DNA of 64,000 nt, taken from Arctopsyche grandis. Its lineage: Eukaryota > Arthropoda > Insecta > Trichoptera > Hydropsychidae. The first letter of the stretch is position 1. The number at the start of each line of letters is the position of its first letter. The stretch covers positions 27,094,001 to 27,158,000 of the forward strand of contig NC_135365.1 of NCBI RefSeq assembly GCF_051622035.1, read 5' to 3'. The notes below the pieces were generated by a model. The model saw only the letters and a program-made list of their open reading frames with translations. It was not told where the DNA came from and did not search any database. The translations under genes and the position numbers were made by a program. Of the stretch, positions 58,622 through 64,000 are shown in pieces.

Positions 58622-58982
58622 AAATTTGATTTTTGATTTTTAAATGCTCTTTATTATTATTATATATGTTCACAATACATGTTATATCTATTTTAATAGC
58701 TACTGTTCTACTGATCATTTTCTATTTTACAATTTTAATTTAATTTTGTTACTAATCATAGTATTATATTATTCTAATGTAAATGTACAGCATAATAGGG
58801 CAAAAGAGCTCAAAAACCTATTTAAAATTCTTATAAATGCTCATAATACATCTAATACATAATATTAATTAAAGACCCTCTAAAGTTGACGATCTAAAGC
58901 AGACTGTGTTTAGGTAATCTGTGTTTATACCTGAAGGGTATATACATTTTGTTGCAATTACTGAGACTCTTCACAAGTGTAT
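58622..58982 (-). mobile_element. Jockey LINE 3' fragment inside the tandem array
   Basis: Reverse match to the 3' UTR and last codons of 14879-15618. Flanked by CCCGAAATTTGA (58609-58630 region) and CCTGAAATTGACC (58984-58996), a likely diverged target duplication. Array units resume beyond it. Confidence 0.75.
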
Positions 58983-59075
58983 GACCTGAAATTGACCAGG
59001 CGTTTTTGTATGATTTTGTATGATGACACTTTGATTTCAGGCTCCAAGCCCTTTCAAAACAAATTTGGTAGTTTT

Positions 59076-60580
59076 ACTTTTAAAAACCAGTCGATTTTTA
59101 CTAACCTCTTCTTATTTATACTGACTGTATTAGCTTGGAAAGTTGACTTAACTCCCTGTCGCCCTGATATGTTGCTATCTTTCAAACACCGAGCAATTAG
59201 ATCTTGTTGAGTTCCAACGTCGTGATATATTTAAACCGTTCTAGTATTTATTTACTCCATTGGAATTCCACGCGTCGTTCTTATCGACGATGATTGTGTC
59301 GTTGGGGCAACAAAGTCTACTTGCTGATGAGTCGATATTAATTGTGAACGCAACGACTATAACGGACACATAGTTAGGCCAATTGAGCGTTATTAAATTG
59401 TAAAACGCCCACCGGCAACGAACCGACGAACGGACGAATGGAGAGCCGGAAAACAGACCATCGGACCATCTGCCGGTCAGAACGACAGCTCGAAACCAGA
59501 ACCACAAAACCCCGAAAGTCCCGAATCCGAAAAAGACCTGGGGGCTTCGGTGGCGAGAGTCGAACGTGTGCCTGGGCGCTGCCGAGCTTCCCGAGATACC
59601 CATCGTCGTGGGCGTTGCGTGTGCCGAAGAAGACGACGACGATGATGATGATGACCCAGTAACACAGGCAATGCCAACGAACGGGCCTGACGACCTTCAG
59701 GCTTCGCAGAACATGCTATGCAGGAAAAAAAATCATCTGAAAATATTATGTGTACCCAAGACTGTTATTGTCTTAGAAGAGTGTTGCGTTTTGAGATCGC
59801 CGTTCCCACGGCTGTTGGCAATTAATATTTTTATATTGGAGATACGTATGTATGCATGTACGTGGCGTCTACTGTATACTGGTAGATTCGATTATGTGAA
59901 TCTAACTGTGAAACCGACTATTATTATGTATATATTGGAACAAATTAGCATTTGTATTGATGAAGACAAATGTTGATGATGGTTTTATGCTTTTTTTTTT
60001 ATTGATATTTAAACTTGTTTAGCGAGGGGAGTATGTCTAGAATGAATATGAAACGAAACGCTCCAGTCTATTGGAAAGTTCCGCTTGGCCTCTGATGTTT
60101 CGATGCGCGTTCAATATTCGGATGTCGCTCGCACGTGTCTGTGGAAAAGAGTATATTTAGTATGAATATTTTGATATAAAACTACTCGTTGAATTTCAGC
60201 AGGAAAAACACTAATTTATTATAAAAAATATGTTGTAGATTTAAACCGTTCTATGAGCAAATAGAGTTGACACAACATGAGGCCATCACTCCATCAACTA
60301 ATGAAAAATACATAGTCCGAAAGACCATTCCATAAAAAACAACAAAAAAATCACATCTCAACCATAAATATTATGGATGAAATTGTTTATTTTCATAAAA
60401 AAAAGTATGTGTGTGGCCATGTATGGTAAAAGTTCAAACTTTCAAGATAAAAATAAAACGACACCAAGGGGAAAATTTTACTTTTAATTATACATAAATT
60501 GAAATTATTGTATACCGTTTAAATTTATATAATAACTAGTCCAATAATGAACCACCAATCCTCAACTGATCTAATAAAGA
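59076..60580. other. No gene recognised
   Basis: 59390-59720 is GC-richer with overlapping ORFs on both strands. The + frame has an Asp run from (GAT)n. None has a family resemblance. Confidence 0.35.
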
Positions 60581-60716
60581 GTGATACGATACGAGTGCAC
60601 TCAGACCGAGTTCGCTAATTTGATCACTCGTATGCTACTCCAAACGTGACAATATCCAAATAACGTCCGAGTGACCAAATTAGAAGATTTACTCCGAGTG
60701 CACTCGTATCGTGTAA
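60581..60716. mobile_element. Inverted-repeat MITE, ~136 bp
   Basis: CGATACGAGTGCACTC, CGAGTTCGCTAATTTGATCA and their complements form arms of about 45 bp around a 40-bp loop. No clear target duplication. Confidence 0.6.
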
Positions 60717-61115
60717 ACCCCAGTATAAGTAAGATCTTCCAAATGACTTCCAAATTAAAAAACATATAATTTAAAAAATCTATCTACATATAATATTATA
60801 ATTAGCGTGGACGTGGAGAGGGGTTTCCGAGATTGGAGTTAAAGACGCAGAAACAGTGGTATAGCTAGTTTATTGTTCTTGATTCGTCAGCCTGCCAGCT
60901 CCGAATACAACACGAACTAAAACCACCGAATATTTATACCCATCGGGTAGGTACTCTGTGCACAGAGAGATCATTGGTCGATGGGTCTTGAGATCTTATT
61001 GGCTGTTGTATACAGCTCGTTCATACGTCGAGGCCTTTTTGGCGCGAACGCGAGATCAGGTGATCAGCACTAGTAAACCAGTGGTCGATGAGCACCAATC
61101 ACTTAATCTCTACGT

Positions 61116-61435
61116 TAAAATATATTGGTAACAGTCGGAATTCTCTACAGGGCGGGCCCTCTAGGCTCGGAAGCGAGGCTCGGTCGACCCGCTCCTTCCT
61201 GTCATTGGTTGCTCTTTGCGAGTACTTTAGTATTGCCGTGCCCTGAATTAACTCGACTTTTACCTGATGGTTTATACTGCTTGGTTCACTTACACGGTTG
61301 GGCAGCGTACGGAAATATTCCACATATTGCGAATGGGATATACACGCATTCGTTTGTGGTTCAATACCCGAGCCTCGCTTCCGAGCCTAGAGGGTCCACC
61401 CTGTCGAGAATTCCGACTTTTATCAATATATTTAG
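61116..61435. mobile_element. Inverted-repeat MITE, ~320 bp
   Basis: Arms of about 70 bp: AGTCGGAATTCTC, CCCTCTAGGCTCGGAAGCG, AGGCTCGG, with complements CCGAGCCTCGCTTCCGAGCC and GAGAATTCCGACT. Outer AATATATTG/CAATATATT also pair. Interior codes for nothing recognisable. Confidence 0.7.
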
Positions 61436-62330
61436 TATTTTTATGGTTAGCGATGCAAGTCGAGATCAGAGAGCGTGTACTAACCGACTGACAGAAATAA
61501 ATGTTTTCGTTACACCATTTCGTAACGGTTTCACGATGAATAAATAACTCCCAAAGAAGCTTACGCCTCAAAACTGTGAAATTTCCACATTTATTCATAC
61601 AGATTTATTGAATGCAAAAATTAATTGTAGTATGTACATATTATTAAATAGTACATGCAGCACGCCCGAGGCTATCGTCGCTAGCAGTTTCAGCATACAC
61701 AGCACTTGCAATCGAGTTCAAGATCGGACTCAAAAAGCGTCCTGTTCAAATATGACACAATCAAATTAAAATTCTAGCAGTTAAAAATGGCGAATGAGTT
61801 CGTTTGGAATTTTTATCCGATATAGTGTCTGAACAAAACACTTCCTTTCGGTACACAGTGGCCAATTAACTGTTCGAGAGCTTCTCACGGTCATACGACG
61901 CCGATAATTAAACAGTGGAATCGTTAAATTAGAGCGGCCACTAAAACTGAAAAAAAAAACACACACACACACATTTTCAAACACGTAACATACTCAAGCT
62001 ATGGAAAAGATGAAACAATCGGTCTGAACTCGAGATATTTCAGATGAGATTACGAAGAAACGGAACGGATTAAACTTAACCGTTAAACTTAACACGCGAA
62101 GATATAATAACTAGCGAGCACTGGTAGTTAAAATCGGGAACATGCAGTATAAACGTTGAAGTACAATTATAAGAAGCCTTTAACTGATAATCCGAGCATG
62201 AGTAAGCTCCCGTTTGAAATCGTCCCAAGTACAGTTAAGGTCTGACCGCACTATGCGGCCGTCGACTGCTGCAGCACGACACGACACGGCAAAGTTGGTA
62301 CAAAAGGCAACTCTGTCGCGTGACGCGTAG
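61436..62330. other. No gene recognised
   Basis: 62235-62330 has a GC-rich segment (GACCGCACTATGCGGCCG, CGACACGACACGGCAAAGTT) vaguely like one half of the Harbinger MITEs, cut by the LINE start. Confidence 0.35.
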
Positions 62331-64000
62331 TACATTATATCTCAAACAATTTCACATTTTAGTAATGGTCGCATTTTTATATCTGGAGATTTTAATCTGA
62401 ATTCTTCTAACTGTTTTCCTGATGACCTTAATTTTTTTATATCTTTATTCAACTTAAAACAAATTAATACTATTCGAAACTATTTTAATAATTCCATGTT
62501 GGATTTTCTATTAACAAATTTAGATTGTCAGAATATTATTATTTCAAATTCAGTTGATTCCTTGGTTCCTGAAGACAGCTATCATCCTGCTCTTGATATT
62601 CATTTAAAATTAACTATAACTTATTCCTCACTTCGTTTAATAAATAACTGTCTTAATACCTCTGTCCTAAATGGATGGTTATTTACAAATGTTGATTTCA
62701 AATATTTAAATGATATTCTTTGTAATTGTCAATGGGAGCGAGTTTATGAGTGCAAAGATGTTAATTTGGCCCTCTCTAATTTCTATGACATTATATATTC
62801 TATTTTTAATGATTGTTTTCGGTTGAAAGGATTAGTGACGAGTAAAAGGATTTATCCGCCTTGGTTTACTAAAGAAATTATTAATCTCTTAAAAAGTAAA
62901 TATCAAACACATAAACTCTGGAAGAAATCGAGCAATCCTCTTATCTTAAATAATTTCCGTATTTTACGTACGGAAATTAAGAAATTAATTAATAATGCAT
63001 ATAATGTTTATGTAGCTGATTGTGAAAGTTCCATAGTTAAAAACCCTAAGAAATTCTGGAACTTCATCAATTCTAAACGTGTAAATCGTGTAAAGTCGAC
63101 CATTATGTACAATGATTCTGGATTGTTAGAGGGTGATCAAAACATTGCTAATGGATTTGCCGACTTTTTTAAATCAGTTTTCAATAATCCTACTGATTCC
63201 ATGGAACCTACCAATGACTCGGAATTTATTTTCCCCACTTTAGCGATTAATCATCTTGACTCTTCCGATCTGAAATATGGCTTTCTAAAGTTAAAAAATA
63301 TTTATTCTTCCGGTCCTGACTCCATCCCTAATTACATCCTAAAAGGATGTGAGGTTAGTCTCTTAGAACCTTTAAAATTCATTTTTAATTTAATTCTAAG
63401 GAACTCTTCATTCCCCAATTTATGGAAATGCTCTAAAGTAACTCCTATTCATAAGAAGGACGATAAATCTTGTGTAAGGAACTACAGACCAATAACTATC
63501 TTGTCAGCGCCAGCCAAAATGTTTGAGGTAATATTACACAGATACATTTTTAATCACTTTCAAAGTATGCTCATTGATCAGCAGCATGGCTTTCGTCCGG
63601 CCAGATCAGCTATTACCAACTTGTTATGTTTCTCTAATGACATAACCAGCACTTTGGATTGTAATAATCAAATGGATGTAATATATACTGATTTTGAGAA
63701 GGCGTTTGATAAAGTTGATCATAAAATTTTGGTTAGAAAATTAAGTTTTATTGGATTTACTTATAATCTTGTTGGTCTTTTTATTTCTTATTTACAGGAT
63801 CGACGTCAATTCGTTAAGTTTGGGAGTTGCTTTTCTTATGAGTATGTTGCCACTTCTGGGATTCCCCAAGGATCAAATCTTGGCCCTTTATTATTCCTAA
63901 TATTTATCAACGATATTCAATCTTCTATTCACCATTCTAAATTTTTATTATATGCGGATGACTTAAAAATCTATAAGAGAATAATTGATTTACCTGACGC
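62331..64000 (+). CDS. Non-LTR retrotransposon ORF2 (endonuclease-RT), 5' truncated
   Basis: A continuous frame of about 556 codons from just after a TAG at 62328 to the window edge. It opens with the end of an apurinic-type endonuclease: SGDFN, MLDFLLTN, and PEDSYHPAL, the C-terminal His motif. A linker follows (YPPWFTKEI, NPKKFWNFINSKR), then reverse transcriptase: VTPIHKKDDKSCVRNYRPI, QQHGFRPARSAITNLL, TDFEKAFDKVDHKIL (catalytic Asp), SGIPQGSNLGPLLF and YADD at 63951-63962 (catalytic Asp pair). CR1/Jockey-group LINE by these motifs; clade not resolved. The N-terminal half of the endonuclease and any ORF1 are missing, and no stop interrupts the frame, so it is a recent, 5'-truncated copy. 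It replicated by target-primed reverse transcription; this copy is not autonomous. Confidence 0.9.

Larger units (their letters stand above)
57150..59075. repeat. ~170-bp tandem array
   Basis: The word CCTTTCCGAAACACATAT (or a variant) occurs at 57199, 57563, 58007, 58151, 58323, 58488 and 59049. Uninterrupted spacings are 165-172 bp. Units also carry TTGCCCGGCGTTGCCTGGG, TGAATGTGAGCCCTA and ATCGTTAGATAGTATGCC. Two intervals are lengthened by mobile elements. Confidence 0.85.

Noticed and set aside
59530..59580. tRNA-like GTTCGACTCTCGCC on the minus strand
   Set aside because: No A box at the right distance and no acceptor stem pairing.
59566..59976. 136-codon + strand ORF with an Asp run
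   Set aside because: Begins with GTG, the Asp run comes from (GAT)n, and no family resemblance.

Overview
The window looks like a repeat-rich stretch of an insect nuclear genome. It is AT-rich overall, full of TA/CA microsatellites, and dominated by LINEs, tRNA-derived SINEs, MITEs and a small Helitron. The order cannot be fixed from the sequence. The only host protein-coding gene I can support is on the + strand at about 25.4-26.3 kb: an intact sprouty (spry) coding exon of 263 codons, with a Cbl-binding tyrosine motif and a complete 23-cysteine Sprouty domain. A good splice acceptor lies just upstream, so the 5' UTR is probably spliced. A GC-rich island at 16.0-16.6 kb is a candidate, unproven, for the promoter and first non-coding exon.

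Layout. 0-12.9 kb: SINEs, a 44-bp palindrome-bearing tandem repeat, a ~228-bp degenerate tandem repeat carrying a 233-bp Helitron, and a long perfect-type hairpin. 13-15.6 kb: nested LINE and MITE cluster, including two oppositely oriented LINE fragments and a Jockey copy with an exact 17-bp target duplication. 16-24 kb: GC island, a 166-bp tandem duplication, an RTE remnant, and long stretches with nothing recognised. 24.1-25.4 kb: a 68-bp minisatellite that appears to grow out of a Harbinger MITE end and is split by a 714-bp Harbinger element with a transposase remnant. It ends about 40 bp before the sprouty acceptor. 25.4-26.6 kb: sprouty. 27-34 kb: MITEs and microsatellites. 35.1-36.0 kb, 37.3, 41.6-42.0 and 46.0-46.3 kb: a hAT-like MITE family (termini TAGAGGTAGGA, 8-bp target duplications), partly in tandem arrays. 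37.6-50.1 kb: RTE and other LINE 3' ends, a Harbinger MITE with a paralogous empty site in the window, a large palindromic MITE with 9-bp target duplications, and SINEs. 50.5-52.7 kb: a second Helitron and a nested pair of DNA elements. 54-59 kb: SINEs and a ~170-bp tandem array invaded by a SINE and a Jockey element. 60.5-61.5 kb: two inverted-repeat MITEs. 62.3-64 kb: a 5'-truncated LINE with a fully open endonuclease/reverse transcriptase frame running off the window.

Functionally, sprouty is a feedback inhibitor of receptor tyrosine kinase/Ras signalling. Everything else recognised is selfish DNA or its debris. I see no tRNA, rRNA, CRISPR or operon-like structure. The most interesting material is how the repeats are built: MITE cores shared between different termini, minisatellites born from MITE ends, MITE tandem arrays, and insertions that can be verified by paralogous empty sites. 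No convincing new gene system was found.
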